Shown piece by piece: positions 26,467-39,105 of a stretch of 64,000 bases of DNA (position 1 is its first letter; every line of letters starts with the position of its first letter). The DNA is taken from NCBI RefSeq assembly GCF_042453785.1, contig NC_091673.1, positions 6,276,001 to 6,340,000 on the forward strand, in the 5' to 3' direction. The notes under the pieces are model-generated. The model was not told where the DNA came from. It searched no databases and saw only the letters and a list, made by a program, of their open reading frames with translations. This DNA comes from Malus domestica. Lineage: Eukaryota; Streptophyta; Magnoliopsida; Rosales; Rosaceae. The position numbers and the translations under genes are program-made.

Positions 26467-29400
26467 TCAACACGCATCATGATTTGAATTTATTTGGTTG
26501 CCTGATGGCTTGCCAAGCCGTAAACAACCAATGGGTGGGACTGTTGGGGTTCTCAACTCCCCAAACGTCTGCCAGCAGAAGGGGTTGTACAGGTGATACT
26601 TTTCTTGCAATGGCTTTAGCTGTATACCATTTAGTGTTACATCTACGCAGGGTAGGCTGTCACTACAGGCGAAGTGTACTGGTTTTACGGTGTAAGTTCC
26701 TCTTATTCTCTCGTAGGTGATCCCCGATAGAGCCACAGCTGATGTTTGGTTTTTGCATGTGGTTTTGTCACAGTAGAATTGGTCAATCACAATGGGGAGT
26801 TGAACTTCAGAAACTTGAATGTTTGAGAACAGCACTCCCTGAACAGACCCTGATCCACCCTGCACATTTAGGATTCAGTTATATGCGTAAAAGAAAATGG
26901 TAAATTGTCAAGCTTTAGTAACTATTTTGACGTGTCGGAAGAGCCCATAAAGAAGACGTTTTTTAAGGACTCATTTCTAGCATTACTGAGATAGTTTTTC
27001 AGTCGATATTTGAGTATTCGATGCAGAAGAGAGTTCTATGTTAAAGTTTAATAATCAGCAGGAAGGATGTGTTAAAAACTTTTAGGTGAATTCATACCTG
27101 CCATGTCTTGACTCTGACACCATTCATCGTGTTGTGCATCATGATGTCTCGAACGGTAATGTTTGAAACACATGCTTTCGTGTTGCCCTTTCCTAAACCT
27201 CCAATGCTGATTCCATGCCCTGGTCCACAGTTCACGTTGTGTATATATACATCCGAGCATCCAGTTTGTATGGAAATACAGTCATCTCCTGCACAAATCA
27301 TAAGAATTGAAACGTTTAGTTGAATATTTATCCATTACAGTTATACTAATCGACTTGGTTTTAAGTCTCTGCCTATTTCATGCCTTATCCGTTGTTCGCA
27401 GTTACTGTGTAAATTTGATTCTTCAGTGTTAGTTCTTAGGAATCATTGTGATGTGAAGTGCCATGCTTGATACTTTTCCTTCTTATCCTTTATCCGTTGT
27501 ATGTGGGCCGTTTTTAAGTTGAATTGGACAGAAGGGCAGGGGAGTTGAGTAGTGTTTCTAGCGTCCGATGATGACAAAATATCGATTGAGGCTTGGGTAT
27601 ACTACAAAACAAGAGTTGTTGCTGTCATGGGTTTGATACCTAATCCTAAATTTGGATAGACCACTGATGATTTAGGGTGTGAAATTCATCATCATAATAG
27701 GTTGCTATAATTCTTGGAATGTATCAGATTGCCTGTTGCTACATGTCAAATCTTTAGTGGTCCAGGATTGTCGATGGAAGATGCCAGTAAGTAAGGCTGC
27801 AGGCAGGATAAGATTGCTCATGGAATGATCCCCAAAGGTATTATAGTAAGTGTGGAATATGTGAGTCCGACACACCGCGCCGCAGTAACAGTAGATATTG
27901 AAGAGTAAGGTGTATAGTTACCGCAACCAAGAGTGGTGGAGTGGATGAGCACTCTTTGGGAGTTCTGGAGGTGAATTCCATCTGTGTTGGGACTGTCCCC
28001 AGGGGACGAGACGCTCATATCATGGACCAGCACTCCCTGGCAGTTGTCGAATTTGAGATGGCATTGGGGGCTATTCTGAATCGTTATGCCTGTAACCGTG
28101 ACATTGAAACTCCCATAAAACCGCAGTGCCTGCACAATCAACAAAATACACAAAACCATGTTACTGAAACTGCAGGTCAAGATTCAAGATCACATAAGCT
28201 TCAAGGTTTTGGCACACAAGTGGTCCTTACAGTCGGTTTGATGCTTGGCATTTTCCCGCTCAGCTCGCTTCTTATCTGCCACAGATGTCAGCCACAGGAT
28301 GCTGATTAGTTTAAGCTCGATGATCACGAAATTTAACGTTCAAATCTGGTGTTAAAATTTAGTTTAGTTTAGTTTAATTACCGGCATTGGCGGGCGTTGT
28401 TGGAATGAGCTGTTTAGTGGCACAATGAGCTTGTAATCATCATCTATAGGGTCTCCATAGGGAGTGTCCTGCCACCAAGGAGAGCCTCTTCCATCAATCA
28501 CTCCCTTTCCCTGTACTGTGATTCCGTTTAGCTTTGTAAATTCAAGCCATTGCAGCAGGCCATTGCCCCAGGATTTTGAGTCCGTCGGCGCTAGTATCGT
28601 GCCATCTAGCTGAAAATTTATAATTTCGTATATTAGACAAAAGACGGAAATCATAATAAGTGAATGATAACGTTGGTCGTCCACACAATGCGTACTGAAT
28701 CCCATTAACCTTCTGGATTGAAGGAGTTATGTGAATTGTGCAATTACTTTTACTTTGATATTTTTTTTATTTTATTTTTGTGGTGTTTTTTAATTTTTAC
28801 CACTCTGTTACCGTGTGTATATGTATTTTTACCTGAAATAAAATGTTTTTCTGGCAGTAAGGGCCGGAGAATGAGATGGGGCCCACAAGGAACTGATAAC
28901 CGGCTGGAACAATAATGCTTGATGCCTCGACTTTACAAGCAGCGGCCCATGCAGCTTGGAATGCCTGCGTCACACCAGAACAAAACCCCCCCGTTAGATG
29001 TTATACAAACTACCGTATGTAAATTTTAACCGTAGAAAATACGGTTGGTGTTAATTTTCTGTGCAAAACAGTATACAATTATTGTTGGAATCGTGACCCA
29101 ACTGCCGTAACGAGAATAAAATTTGTTCAGTGGGCCCAATGGGCCCCACCAGTTTGGTTTGTTCTGTTGTCACTGCCATTTAACCCAGGCAGTTGATTAA
29201 ATTTTGTTGAAATAAGATGCACCAAATTATGCCACGTAAGATCATTTTTAATTTTTAATTTACTTTTGACGTTCGAAATCCAACAATTCTCTTGACAGTT
29301 GGAACATGGGTGGCTTACTAGTGCAATGGCACAAGCCAAGGCAATTCTTGCAAAGGCAATTGTAGGGCACAAGCCCTTGGCCTAATTGCGTTCCATAGTT

Positions 29401-30467
29401 TGCATTAGTGGACCACCTTTTTTGGGGCCAAGGGCAATTCAATTGCCGTACCAATTAGATCATGGGTTGAGACGCTCTTAAATATTCTCCCATTGAGTTC
29501 AATCACTTTATTACAAGCGGTAATTATTAAATATTTTAGGTAAGTCAAAATTAAACTTAATTAACTAAACATTAAAACTAATTCAACTGACCACAATACT
29601 TTAACTATAATTTAGGTAAAATTACCAAATAACCCAACCCAACCCTTTAAGAAATCAAGTGCAAGTGATCCAAAAAGGCCAAAAGGCAAAAAGGCAAAAG
29701 TTTGCCAAAATAACTATTTTGTTTCTCTCAATGGTTAAGTGACTACCGTTCATTTATGCTACAGCTAGGAGCATGTTGGAATTCCTTGTCATTTACATGG
29801 AAATATCATGAGCTAAATTAGCGCAAAATACTTAACTTTTTACATGTTTTTTCTCGTTGTTCTGTTAGTAGTCACTTTATTATACATGTTAATTTATGAT
29901 TTGCAGCTAATGAGAATCGACTCCATAACTGTAAGAAGCCAAACAGGGTACAAAGCTAGCAACATTATTAATCAAAGCTCAAATTATGAAGATATCTTTT
30001 TTAACCCTTGACCATGATTGATTAGTTCTTAATTGACTACGGAGTAAAATTATGATGAGCTTAAACAAACTACAAACCTTTGTGTCGTCGGTATCGCCGT
30101 TACCCTTAGCACCAAAATCTAGCACATTATAAGTGGAGGGACCCTTCTGTGGTGGTGGTGGAGCTTTATATTGAGGTGGCGATGGTGCCTTGTTATGAGG
30201 TGGAGGCTGTGCCTTGTTACGAGGTGGAGATGGTGCCTTTTTATGGGATGGGGGCTTGGGTTTTGATCCACTACCGCTGTGGTAGTGGCCGCCGCCGCTG
30301 CCGCCGTGGTTGCTTTTTCCTTTTTTCTTTGAAAGAGAAGCAAAGGATGCCCTGCTTTGCCTCCAATGCCGGCCTCTTCTGCCCATGCAAGCGTCGAAAT
30401 TCGACGACCAAACCAGAAATGCAATTACTAGCATGAATGTGATGCTTCTGAAACTGAACTCACTCAT
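26467..30467 (-). CDS. Polygalacturonase with proline-rich N-terminal region (PGX3-like)
   Basis: A secreted GH28 enzyme that hydrolyses homogalacturonan in the cell wall. Seven coding exons on the minus strand: 30467-30078, 28964-28833, 28609-28382, 28275-28231, 28129-27922, 27288-27098 and 26859-26467, giving 528 residues. There is an N-terminal signal anchor or peptide ([10 protein letters not shown]), a basic stretch, then a Gly/His and Pro/Lys-rich linker at about 55-110 with repeated KAPSPP-type units, then the GH28 domain starting [15 protein letters not shown]. All four GH28 motifs are present: NTD at 313-315, GDDC at 335-338, GPGHG at 356-360 and RVK at 393-395. The Pro-rich linker before the catalytic domain resembles Arabidopsis PGX3 (At1g48100) from memory. 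The start chosen is the ATG at 30467; a longer frame to 30659 would only translate a CT-repeat leader. Intron 1 is 1.1 kb. Confidence 0.94.
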
Positions 30468-30489
30468 TTCTGCACAATGTGGGGTTGTG

Positions 30490-30495
<6 letters not shown>

Positions 30496-30556
<61 letters not shown>
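30496..30556 (+). repeat. GA/CT microsatellite in polygalacturonase leader
   Basis: About 30 uninterrupted GA units on the plus strand, which read as CT in the mRNA sense. They lie between the TATA-like site and the ATG of the 26.5-30.5 kb polygalacturonase, so probably in the 5' UTR. Confidence 0.9.
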
Positions 30557-30564
<8 letters not shown>

Positions 30565-30616
30565 GTTGTGTGAGAGGACTGGTTTAGTTTAGATATAAAA
30601 AAGATGTGGTGGCTGT

Positions 30617-30625
30617 GTTTATATA
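30617..30625 (-). promoter_or_regulatory. TATA box of the PGX3-like polygalacturonase
   Basis: TATATAAAC on the minus strand, about 150 bp upstream of the ATG, with the CT-repeat leader in between. Placement and sequence fit a plant TATA box; no transcript evidence. Confidence 0.5.
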
Positions 30626-30639
30626 GAATTGGAGCATGC

Positions 30640-31130
30640 AAACAGATGGAGACAAACATGCATAAGCTCTAATTTGATAATTCTAGGAATTTATAAATTT
30701 ATTAATTTCATTCTCATTTTTATTTCCTTTTGTTCTTTTATTAATTATCATGTTTTCTTTTTTGTGAATTATAGTTGGTATAAAATTATAGTTGGAATTT
30801 TGTTTTGCCTCACATGCCAAATATTGCAGCTCTTTGTTGCAACTCATTCAATTTCCTAATGCTTATGTGAACACATGTTCCATTTAAATACTCCTTGTTC
30901 AAATCTTAATTAATTAGTCGTAATGAGCAAACCATGGATGTTAATTTGGATGTTAATTTGTTTCTTTATAGCACGTGTATTTTTGTTAATACCGTATCGT
31001 AGATCTGTAATATATCAATTGAGTTGAGCATTTATTTCAATCATGTCATTTTTTCCACTGTATTTTCTTTTAGTGTTTTTCTATTTGCAAGACTATATTT
31101 TATTATAAACCATTTTAACTTATAGCGTGG
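30640..31130. other. Upstream region of the PGX3-like gene
   Basis: AT-rich; no coding signal. Likely promoter DNA of the minus-strand polygalacturonase. Confidence 0.4.
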
Positions 31131-31134
31131 AGAT

Positions 31135-31612
31135 AATAGATGTGAACTCACCAACGGAAACACTAACCTAACTAACTAGCTTAACCTGCATATGCATAGC
31201 CCTATAGAGTTAAGGGGTAGTAAAATATTTAAGAAATAGTAGATGTAAACTCAAATATAAGACGACGGCAACAGAAATACTGACTCAACCAACTAGCTTA
31301 ATCTCCATATGCATAGCCATATAGAGTTAAGGGGTAGTAAAATATTTAAGAAAAAATAGATGTGAACTCAAATATAAGACTACAACAACGAAAACACTAA
31401 CTTAACTAACTTAACTTGCATATGCATAGCTCTATAGAGTTAAGGGTAGTAAAATATTTAAGAAAAATATATGTGAATTCAAATATAAGACGACGACGAC
31501 AAAACACTGACTTAACCAACTAGTTTAATCTACGTATGAATACACTGACTTAACCAAATAGTTTAATCTACGTATGAATAGCCCTATAGAGTTCAGGGGC
31601 AGTAAAATATTA
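31135..31612 (+). repeat. Tandem repeat of about 103-117 bp, four units
   Basis: Units start with TGTGAACTCA or variants at 31141, 31244, 31361 and 31472. Each contains CACTRACTTAACYAACTAG-type sequence, ATATGCATAGCCCTATAGAG and TTAAGGGGTAGTAAAATATT. Spacing is 103, 117 and 111 bp, and the last unit carries an internal duplication of about 40 bp. No coding potential. Confidence 0.85.
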
Positions 31613-32271
31613 ACCTAACAGAGGGAGTGGGGGATTCAAAAGGCAAAGGACACACGTGAGTGGGAAATAGGTGTCGAGGCCCGGCACTGATTATAACAGC
31701 ACTTTATGATCACATGCAACCTTCACGGGCTCTTTCGGTCTCTCCTCTCTGATTTGTCCTCTTGACTTGCACCCAGGCTAAGGATTTTGCTGTTACAAAT
31801 TTCTCTATAATTTCATTTTTTTTAATTTAATTTAGTTAAAAGTGTTGGATGGGGTGTTTGCCTGCACTTTTCTCATATTTTTATATAATCAAAATTATTT
31901 AATCCGAGAAGGATTTAATTAAATCCCGACACTTCCGTAGTTCTTTAACAACTGATAATATTAATTAGTAAGATTTCACTTCGAGAATTCAGACCATATG
32001 AAATACTCATCACTTACAATATAATAACAATTAGGCATAATAATAGTTGATTTTTTCGGTGATTTGCGTGTTTTTTACTAGAAATAGAATTTTGAGACTT
32101 ATTTGTGAAAGAATCCTTAACTTTAGGCATATAAGTTGAGAAATAATGTAAAACCCAGTGCGCCCATAGTTTTGCCTTTTCCGTTTATACGGAATTCTGA
32201 AGGAAGAACAAAAGAGTACTAGAATCCAGTTTGTACGACCATTATTGGGTAATAATCTGTCAACTTACAGT

Positions 32272-32485
32272 GGATTGAGATCCTTTCCGGATCTTACACT
32301 CTATAGGCCACCGACCGAAAAATTTGAACTGTTCAAGAGAAAGAGAAATATGGGCGTTTGATAGAGAAATTGTGTGAAATTGACCAGTGAGATATGCTAA
32401 TGTGGATCGCAGAATTTAAATTGAACAATCTAGATTTCTTGGTACGTGGACTCTGAAGTATAAAATCCGGAGAGGATTTCAATCC
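32272..32485. mobile_element. Fold-back MITE, family GATCCTTTCCGGATC, copy 1
   Basis: The left end GGATTGAGATCCTTTCCGG is mirrored by the right end CCGGAGAGGATTTCAATCC, 214 bp apart. Same family as 33533-33757 and 52616-52853. No clean target duplication seen. Confidence 0.65.
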
Positions 32486-33532
32486 GTTTCTTTCAAGTCA
32501 CATGCTCAATACTTGCGATGACAATGAGTTTGAGAGACGGATAATAAAGATTACGTAAAATTAAAATAGTAAGAAAGATTTGGTGTTTAACTTAATATTA
32601 AAACTAATTGGGGTTTAGAAACATTATCAGCTTCGATAAATGATCAGATTACTACTGTACATGTGCGCTGGAAGTCTTTGGAATAATATTATTAATTATT
32701 ATTCTAGGAAACTGCAGTATCGTTGGTGAACTTTGATTCGTCGCCCACAATTACGGAAAGACAGATTTGAACTTAATTAATTCCAAGAAAACGATGGGAA
32801 TGCAGTTGGAATGTGGGAACAAAACATTATGGTGATATATATAAATATATATTTCTGTTTCTGTTAGTTTCGGTTGAATTATTTTAGTTGTTGTGTGTCT
32901 CATATATATCATCAGATAGAGCTAGCTAGCTATAGCAATTGAGGAAAAACACGAGGCCATGAACGTCCCCACGTTTGTTATACTCATATCCGTGGCTATG
33001 ATGAATTTACAGAGATGCCAGAGCCGAGAAGCTGTTAGCAGTAACATGCACACCTCAATTTCATCACCCACAACTCCTTGACCTCTTCTTCCTTGCCCGT
33101 CCCTTTCCCCATTTTCCTCCAAAATTGCTCTCCCCCTCTCTCATACATTATGCTTTCCTTGCTGGAATTTATCGGTACCCAAAAAAAATGATAGGATAAG
33201 AAGAACGACGAATGACTTGTGTGATTTATTCTCTTTCGTACTCTTGTCTTTTTAAACAAGCGATGTTGCCGAAGAGGAAATTTGAGTTCAGGAGTTGCAA
33301 AGGTAATTAAGTATTATTAACCACCTAAGTTACCATTCCGTGACGTTTACTAAAACAGAAATAATAACCAATTATGAAAAGAAACAAGATTTGTATAATT
33401 TGTGATCATCTTGTAGCGTTATTTGCACAGAACCGTTAAAATTGTTTTGTTGTCATGCACATTTTTCCTTTTGTCCTCGACAAATATTAATTGATCTTTG
33501 CACCCAAAACTACATTACTCTTAATTTGTTGG

Positions 33533-33757
33533 AAGAGGAACCTCTCCGGATCTACTTTGTGGGATCCCCACATCCTAGTCGTTCGTCATATATGGTGCAA
33601 TCAGTTTTTGTCAAGTATTATAGTATTTGTGTTTAATTTTAAATAAAAAAAATCAAAAAAAATCAAAAAAATTCCGACCGCACGATGCATAATGAATGAT
33701 TAAGATGTGAGGATCCTTAGGATTCCCACAATTTAGATCCGGATGAGATTCAAATCC
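33533..33757. mobile_element. Fold-back MITE, same family, copy 2
   Basis: A 225-bp element with imperfect inverted ends (CTCTCCGGATCTACTTTGTG against CATCCGGATCTAAATTGTG). It is flanked by the perfect 11-bp direct repeat TAATTTGTTGG at 33522-33532 and 33758-33768, which falls in the 9-11 bp range of Mutator-like elements. Confidence 0.75.
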
Positions 33758-33769
33758 TAATTTGTTGGC

Positions 33770-35540
33770 TGCAGTGCGGGTGTATGCATATCCATGCATA
33801 TATACACACACAAACATATAATCCCATAATAATCAAACAAAGAGTATATACGTCAAACGTCAAATGAATCCCGATAACTGAGCAAACTATTTTAATTATT
33901 GTATTATGTATATGTTTCTTACACATAATCAGAAACGACAAACATGATAAGTACACAGAATTCAAATATATATATGTTACGTATCTTCATTTTTTAATCC
34001 CATTTTTTGGCTGGGTTTGCATGCTTGGCAATATATATATTATTTTGTTTTAATTTGTTACACAACTATGAGTGAATAAGATATAGACACTGGAAAGTAA
34101 AGGGGAAAAGATCGGTATGTGCAATGAGAGTTTTTTTAGTATGTCGAGAACACGGTCGGATACACTAAATGTCATAATACAAGTGGTTAAATATTTAAAA
34201 AAAAATTACAACCACATGTGTTATGACACTCGGTGTACTATACCTGTTTTTTTTTATGACAAATGATAAATTTATTAGATTAGATGTTAAATTAATCACC
34301 GATAAAATTCGAACCAATATCATCATACAATAACTCAACCCTTTCTACCATGTGGAAAAGAGCTACTTGCAGTGTACTAAACCTGTTCCCGGCACATCAA
34401 TTTTTTTTTCACACACGACCTTCTTGATTAGCCGTCATTTAGTGCTTACATTAAATTTCATGCTCTCGTGAACTTTGAGTTCTCTTGTGATCAGCTCCAT
34501 CTCCACGCGCAGCCCCTGCCATCGATGATTAGGGTTTCTTTCCGTCTCTTCCATTAATTATTAATTGGAGAAAATGTTTTGCTCACTCACCAACGCATAA
34601 AAGATTTCATGCATTAACTGCCACGTGACAATTTTCATGGAACACCTAATTAAATCATCTTCACCCAAGGAGTAGTTCAAACCTTTATAATGTAGTAACT
34701 CTTTTTGGTAAAATAGCTAAAATGATGAAAATACAAAATTTAGAAGAATTTTATGCTTTCATTATATATCGTCAAATACTTGATCGATTATATTTTAAAT
34801 ATTTGATCAATATATCATTGTTAGTTAACTTTATCATTTTAACATAAGAATTTGTAAAAACTTCATTTCAACAGATTTTTTTTTTTTTTTGCCCTCGTGA
34901 CTTAAAAGACAAATAATTATGAGAGAAAAAAGCACTTTGGCATCACCTAAATTATGTTATGCTGGCCGCTGAAACTCGGAAGCTTCATGTTTGATTCCAT
35001 ATTTTGGAGCTGGTGGGTTTAGCAGGGCAATGGTACTAATGTACATTTTACAAGCACTAATCAGTGTTAATACAGTTAATCATGATATAAAAGATAGATA
35101 AATATGATTGTTAAAAAAGGGGAAAAAAACCATATGATTCTCTGTCTCTGTACAAACTTCAACATCAGTACATCACCATCGAAATTACATGCTAGTTGCA
35201 CAATGTGCAACAGTAATCGAATAGGTCCAACAAATAGCAATCACCAGATTGAAATTAACTTGTAAGCAAAGGGTCACGGATCTTTCTAATTTTTGGAGCT
35301 AGCTATAGCCAGCTCTACCTGTATATATATTATATGAAATTAAGATAATATTAATTAATTAGATCATTGCATTAGATCTAAACTTCCCCCATTGGGGTTT
35401 TTAGTTTTCTCGTTGTTGACATGTTGCTGCCAGGCCGGTAGGCCCTGCTGAATGCTGATGATGTTATGGTTATGGATGGCCGGCATTGTTAAGCATGTGA
35501 ATTATATTTCCAGTATGGAAAAGCTCTTTTATTTGCTATG
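33770..35540. other. AT-rich intergenic DNA
   Basis: No gene recognised in any frame; simple TA and T tracts only. Confidence 0.4.
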
Positions 35541-35543
35541 TTA

Positions 35544-35885
35544 TGTTGATAATGAATCTCACGTCGAGAAAAATAAAGAACATTGTATGTGCTTATAAGT
35601 GGTTTGGCTATTTTATATATTGTCAATTGATTTTATGGTTTCACCTCAACTTTTTTCGTGGTATCAGAACAACTTGTCCCATGTGTATAGCTCAATGGCC
35701 ACACGTGTTTCACGTCGCCCAATTTGTTTGTCCACATGTTAGGCTTGAAAATTCGCCACACGTGAGGGAGCATGTTAAGAATGAATCCACATCGGAGAAA
35801 TGAGAGACCTTGCATATGCTTATAAGTAGTTTGTCTACTTCCCGTATTACCAAGTAGTTTTATGATGAAACCTCAACTTTCTCCA
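35544..35885 (+). mobile_element. TRIM (miniature LTR retrotransposon)
   Basis: Two related direct repeats of about 114 bp, 35544-35658 and 35773-35885, both start TGTT and share AATGAATC, TATGTGCTTATAAGT or TATGCTTATAAGT and CCTCAACTTT. Directly after the left repeat is TGGTATCAGAAC (35659), a primer-binding site complementary to initiator Met-tRNA. Directly before the right repeat is the purine tract GTGAGGGAGCA. The internal part is only 114 bp and has no coding capacity. This is the complete layout of a TRIM. The flanks do not give an exact 5-bp duplication, so it is probably old. Confidence 0.8.
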
Positions 35886-36092
35886 TGTCTATAATCTCAA
35901 TAGATTCTTAAATTATTTACAGAAGACAAAAGTGCTTTTGTTTCTACCTCTTTGTAATTTGTATACCTTTGAAACCCTCAGTTTAATAATGATGGCCTAC
36001 GAAAAAAGAAAAAAAAAGGGCCTTATTCTAGCCACAATCACGGATCGATTTGGAGAGCCCCTGATGAAGTTCACCCCAATTGCCATTGTTTC

Positions 36093-36252
36093 TTGGGAAC
36101 TTTAACGAAAAGCTCCTGGTACTATTCATTTTAACGAAAAACCATATTTTTACACTAAAAAGTCGATCATGTTACTATTCACTTTACCCTTTATTTTGTT
36201 CTTATCATTAAAACTCAAAGTTTTTAAACCTTTTTCATTAGTTTTCCTTTGT
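36093..36252. mobile_element. Short dispersed repeat GGGAACTTTAACG, copy 1
   Basis: About 155 bp starting GGGAACTTTAACGAAAAG and ending near CATTAGTTTTCC; the ends are loosely inverted. Flanked by TTGTTTCTT on both sides, a possible 9-bp target duplication. Related copies lie at 38952-39105 and 53609-53755. Probably a MITE family. Confidence 0.65.
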
Positions 36253-36686
36253 TTCTTTGGGACAAGACACCAGAGACTTTTCTATGTTGCTTCTTCTCCC
36301 TCTCTGACTTAGCTTCTAATGCATGTATGCCAAGCCACATTACCCTTAAGCAAATGCACGATTTATTGTACTCGTGTAATCGTAAATACATAAGATATGT
36401 ATATATGTTTCCTAGTTAAACTTAGACTATATGGATTTAAACCACTTAAACATTTGAATAAGAATTAACAAGATAATATCGTAAGGAAATACTTTTCACA
36501 TACGATTTTTTTTTTCTCATTTTGTATATGCTTATTTATTTGTGTTCATTGATTCTCCCATGATGATATAATTCAAAAATTATAAATAAACATGTGTATG
36601 CATGAGGAAAAATATGGGTGTTCGGTCTGCTTGCAAATTGGGTTGTGATAATGATAGTGAACAGTGGACTACTATGCATGCACATG

Positions 36687-36831
36687 CAAGGTTCTAAAAG
36701 ATGTTAGGTGCTAGGCGCTAGTCGGGCGGCGAGCTGGAGCTTAACGCCTAGGCGGCTAGGCGGGGTATAGGCGGACTAGGCATATTTAACTAAATCCATT
36801 ATATTTCATGTAAATAAGTGTATGTTTATAC

Positions 36832-36867
<36 letters not shown>

Positions 36868-37178
36868 CATCATAAACTACAAAATAGAATGACATATATA
36901 TTATGAAGTATTGGAACATAATGAAATCATGGGAAACAAGCATATTATATGTGCTCATTTAAGTATTCGACAAGTTTCTTACAATTTATTTTAAAAAATA
37001 AAATACAAAACGAAAGTTATTTATTTTCTGCCTAAGTAAGTTGCAACTTAGGCGGGTGCCTAAACGGTCTAGGCGGGGCCTCAGCAGGTATATGCACCAT
37101 TTCTTAATTTTCAAACGACTATGCATTAATCAAGGCGATGACCAGCCGTCCGCCTAGACGGGGATTTTTAGAATAGTG
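36687..37178. mobile_element. hAT-type non-autonomous transposon
   Basis: 492 bp with imperfect inverted ends (CAAGGTTCTAAAAG on the left, CACTATTCTAAAAA on the right strand). It is flanked by the perfect 8-bp duplication TGCACATG (36679-36686 and 37179-37186), the hAT signature. Both subterminal regions are studded with GCCTAGGCGG-type motifs, and the middle has a TA microsatellite near 36836-36862. No transposase frame. Confidence 0.8.
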
Positions 37179-37189
37179 TGCACATGTGC

Positions 37190-38390
37190 ATTCCTGTTGT
37201 GTAATCTGGAAATGCATCATAATTCAGGCATGCCGCAAGTGTAATCAAATTTCTGTTAACTTGTAACCAAAACATGATCGCAGTTGACTTTACTGTGCGG
37301 TCAATGAGCATGCATGGTATGGTTTTGCTGCTTTCGGCAATTCCAGTATCTCATTATTGCATTCATAAATGGCAACAATGCGAGTAGAAATTATAAAAAT
37401 TTAACAAAAAAATCGTGCGTCTATTGTTTCTTGATCCATCTTGCAAATTCCAGTGGTGCGGGTCAATGGATATGAAAACTGTGAACCTAATAAATATAGG
37501 AGCCTTTTTAAGTAAAGATTTCGGTATATTGCAACGAAATTGAAACAATATATAGAATCTTCGCAATAATCTGAATAAACTTTACATGCTCTGCGTGGTT
37601 CATCACTAGGATCCTATCATTCAACGGAATCATGTTCCGGCCATATAGAATTCTCATATTCTGAAATAGAAAAAAATAGGAACATAAGATGTTTTATACC
37701 GTGACATATTCTCTATGATCGATTATCCTATACTTCATAGTTCTATACATAAAATATATGCACATGCATATTTGTTGTTTTGTACTAGGTGGCCATTTCT
37801 CGTGACTACTAAAATTGCAGAGTTGTCAGTGTTTTAAATCTAGTATTACATTTTTCAAAACCCTAACCCTAAGCTATAGATACAGCCTATATATATACTT
37901 ATAAATTTTGTTGCAACCCTAGCCAGTGTGATATGCCCTAACATTATCTGATGGACCCAACTCTCCCTAGTGAGGAGGACCAACCAAACGAATATATATG
38001 AAATCAAAACAATTTATCCGATTTATCACAGATATAGACACAACACACCCACTGGCTACTAACTAGTAGTAGATATTACAAATTAGTCATGCATCTTCTT
38101 CTTGGTGGCCCCCTTTCATCCACATTTGAATTTTCGGTTCCTTTTGTGTGTCTCATCATCCTGCATAATTTAGTTCCAATCCCATCCAAGCACAAGATGC
38201 TACAAAAAAAAAAAAAAAAAAAAAAAGTCATGGGCCATTGCCTTTTTATTTTAGTTTGACTCACGTTTTGTTTAATGCGCGTGTGAATAGATTCTTTTTT
38301 ACGGTGTATAGTTTAACTTTGGTGAATGAAATTCAATTTAGATGCTCACACTTGTTGTTGTGTGAGAGTGCGGGACGTGAAAAAAAGTAG
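37190..38390. other. Intergenic DNA
   Basis: No gene found. Contains a run of about 25 A at 38202-38226. Confidence 0.4.
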
Positions 38391-38399
38391 GTGTGGATT

Positions 38400-38595
38400 A
38401 CGAAAAACAAAAATACAACAACAATCAAACCTTATCTCACTAAAGTCGGGTATATGAAATCCTAGAAACTATTGCGTAAGGTTTTGCGTCAAGTCTTTCA
38501 TTTGTTCTAAGTACTTCATATCTTTTGTTATAATCTCTTTTAAAATCTTCTTAGGTATTCCTCTACCATTTTACCCTGAGTCTCCGTCTCATAAT
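38400..38595 (-). mobile_element. Probable LINE 3'-end fragment
   Basis: The sequence ACAACAACAATCAAACCTTATCTC followed by AAAGTCGGGTATATGAA, TCAAGTCTTTC and CTTCTTAGGTATTCCTCTACC resembles the 3' end of plant RTE-type LINEs as I remember them. No open frame survives; family is inference. Confidence 0.4.
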
Positions 38596-38951
38596 CGCAA
38601 AAAATGAAAAAGGGAAAAAGAAAAGAACACAGTTTAGAATTGCTTGCTTTTCTTCAAACAGTCCCATACGACACCTAATTTTATAAAATTTAATCAAATC
38701 TGTCGGCTGATTAACAAATACAGGCATCTGTCAGTTAGCAAGCAGAATAATCCCAAAACTTTCATCGACCAGTCAGTGATTCTTTACTGTACACAGCTTC
38801 TATTTTTCATGTTCCATTGCTGCAGAACAAGCTTTTGGTTGTAGTTGTTGGGTTCTGAATGTCATCTTGCCAAATAACAAATCAGAATTTCTGTTGGACC
38901 GGGTTCGAATATCCCAGTGGTCCTCAATCGTCCTTCTCTGCAAACTAATTA

Positions 38952-39105
38952 TGGGAACTTTAACGAAAAGTTTTCGGTACCGTTTACTTTAACGAAAAAC
39001 CATATTTTCACACTAAAAAGTCAATTCTGATACTATTTACTTTATCCTTATCGTTAAAACTCAAAGTTTTCAAACCATTTTCATTAGTTTTCTATTAATT
39101 TTCTA
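38952..39105. mobile_element. Short dispersed repeat GGGAACTTTAACG, copy 2
   Basis: Same family as 36093-36252: GGGAACTTTAACGAAAAG, then AACGAAAAACCATATTTTCA, CACTAAAAAGTCAAT and a final CATTAGTTTTC. Confidence 0.65.

Noticed and set aside
30468-30659. Longer N-terminus for the PGX3-like polygalacturonase
   Set aside because: The extra residues are a run of Ser-Leu from the CT microsatellite, and the ATG at 30467 is followed directly by a good signal sequence.
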